This document shows, piece after piece, positions 5,399 through 6,355 of a DNA stretch of 6,355 bases. Source of the DNA: an uncultured Ruminococcus sp. (GTDB lineage Bacteria; Bacillota; Clostridia; Oscillospirales; CAG-272). Each line of letters starts with the position of its first letter. Position 1 is the stretch's first letter. Under the pieces are notes generated by a model. It did no database searches, was not told the DNA's origin, and saw nothing but the letters and a program-made list of their open reading frames with translations. Location of the stretch: NCBI GenBank assembly GCA_902783905.1, contig CACZSP010000064.1:1-6355 (forward strand). Direction: 5' to 3'. A program made the translations under genes and the position numbers.

Positions 5399-6355
5399 TC
5401 AGAGGTTCTTTTCCTTTCTGACAAAATCCGCAAAACCTCTTGCCGTTTTAAGTCCGTTTTCGCCGTCAGAAGGGAAGGGAACGCCGAGGTCATCCTCAAG
5501 CTGAGATACGACGGCAAAATAATCGAGGCTGCTTCCGCCGAGATCGGTAAAGAAATCCGAATCCGAATGAATATCGCCGAGAGGCAGGTCAAGGGCGGCT
5601 GAAATGAAGGATTTTATCCTTGATATCAGCTCGTCGTCTTCGCCTTCCGCCTCCGATTTTTCCCGGTCGGTCGTAGGAAGCAGGCCGGCGGCAAAGTCGT
5701 CGGAAAGTCTTTTCCTGTTCAGTTTGAATTCGTCGTCCCGGAGGAGCGGGCAGGTCACGAAAACGATCCTTTTTATCGAGGAGGCAAGCTTTGCGTCCGA
5801 GACAAGCCGTTTGGTTTCTTTTTCGATCGATTCCAGCTTTTCGGATGAAATGAAGCGGTTGACCGAAACAAGCAGGACGGGTTCTTCGCTGTCCCCTGCT
5901 TTTTCCTTGATCAGACATACGTCTTCGGCGCCTTCGGGACGCAAAAGCGGCTCGACGACCGACGGATTGACGTTTTCTCCGTTGGCGCCGACGATCAGAT
6001 CGTCGGACCTGCCCAGGATCCTGTAATGACCCGAAACGCACTCGGCAAGATCGCGTGTATTGAACCAGCCGTCGGTATGCGTTTTTATACCGCCCTCGAT
6101 TATATATGACGCGATGACCTTTCCCCTGACGAGCAGTTCTCCGCGGTCGTTTATCGAATACTCGGCGTTTAAAAACGGCGCTCCGACGAATCCTTCGTAA
6201 AGAAAATCACCCGACGTCAGTTCGACCGAGGTTATACCGATCTCGGTCATACCGTAACCGTTTGCAAGGCGGTATCCTATTATGTTGAAAAATCCGATGA
6301 CGTCAGGGTCTATCCTGCTTCCTCCGGTGATAAGAAAGCTGATGCTGTCTCCGAA
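5399..6355 (-). CDS. Adenylate-forming acyl ligase fused to a C-terminal carrier-protein domain (5' end outside window)
   Basis: The reading frame is open to the window edge, so the start and the ATP-binding N-terminal part are missing; 318 residues are visible and end at TGA 5401-5399. The first in-frame ATG (6250) lies inside the conserved YGMTE motif, so it is not the real start. Visible motifs in order: ITGGS near residue 9, YGMTE at 34-38 (adenylate binding), GELLVRG near 72, the DGWFNTRD segment ending at D102, GRSDD at 115-119, then a lysine (K211 in EFKLNR) where the family has its catalytic lysine. Residues about 243-315 form a carrier domain with LGGSSLD; Ser276 is the expected phosphopantetheine site. 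The family makes acyl-AMP and, with a fused carrier, loads the acyl group onto its own thiol. The usual TGD is TRD here (Arg101). The acyl substrate cannot be told; a fatty acid is inferred from the neighbours. An aminoacyl or hydroxy-acid NRPS-type substrate is the alternative. Confidence 0.88.
   Translation of the reverse strand, partial: FGDSISFLITGGSRIDPDVIGFFNIIGYRLANGYGMTEIGITSVELTSGDFLYEGFVGAPFLNAEYSINDRGELLVRGKVIASYIIEGGIKTHTDGWFNTRDLAECVSGHYRILGRSDDLIVGANGENVNPSVVEPLLRPEGAEDVCLIKEKAGDSEEPVLLVSVNRFISSEKLESIEKETKRLVSDAKLASSIKRIVFVTCPLLRDDEFKLNRKRLSDDFAAGLLPTTDREKSEAEGEDDELISRIKSFISAALDLPLGDIHSDSDFFTDLGGSSLDYFAVVSQLEDDLGVPFPSDGENGLKTARGFADFVRKEKNL

Noticed and set aside
5389..5592. N-terminal extension of the first PlsC gene up to ATG 5592
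   Set aside because: These 68 codons overlap the carrier-domain end of the upstream gene in another frame and add residues unlike any PlsC start; ATG 5388 gives a normal-length protein.
1..6355. Mobile element, CRISPR array, tRNA or rRNA
   Set aside because: No direct repeats with spacers, terminal inverted repeats, transposase motifs or RNA-gene signatures were seen; nearly every base is in the eight coding regions.
5399..6355. Nonribosomal peptide synthetase
   Set aside because: The fused ligase-carrier layout resembles an NRPS adenylation-carrier pair, but no condensation or thioesterase domain is visible and the neighbours are lipid acyltransferases; the missing upstream part could still change this.

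Overview
The window is one dense run of eight genes, all on the minus strand, so transcription runs from high to low coordinates. The first gene loses its 5' end at base 6355 and the last loses its 3' end at base 1. Gaps are 25 nt or less, and several genes overlap by 4 to 14 nt. This indicates a single operon interior, with no visible promoter or terminator. Base composition is roughly balanced by eye. The Shine-Dalgarno sites are strong, and the DegV, small carrier protein and LRAT-type genes together suggest a Bacillota (Clostridia-like) bacterium, possibly an uncultured gut lineage. That placement is inference.

Order of transcription: (1) 6355-5399, C-terminal part of an adenylate-forming acyl ligase fused to a carrier-protein domain; (2) 5388-4759 and (3) 4772-4125, two different PlsC-type acyltransferases; (4) 4099-2588, a complete stand-alone AMP-dependent acyl ligase; (5) 2591-2340, a free acyl carrier protein; (6) 2343-1363, a protein with an N-terminal LRAT-like domain and a long uncharacterised C-terminal part; (7) 1349-399, an alpha/beta hydrolase with an N-terminal membrane segment; (8) 402-1, the N-terminal 134 residues of a DegV-family (fatty-acid-binding) protein.

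Nearly every gene belongs to a family that handles acyl chains. The inferred logic is that a fatty acid is bound (DegV), activated as acyl-AMP (two ligases) and loaded on phosphopantetheine carriers (one fused, one free). It is then moved to a glycerophospholipid-like or amine acceptor (two PlsC proteins, perhaps the LRAT-like protein), with a membrane-anchored hydrolase removing or editing acyl groups. This would be a self-contained fatty-acid scavenging and lipid-remodelling system, or a pathway for a special acylated lipid. The family calls are well supported by motifs. The joint pathway and its product are not established by the sequence.
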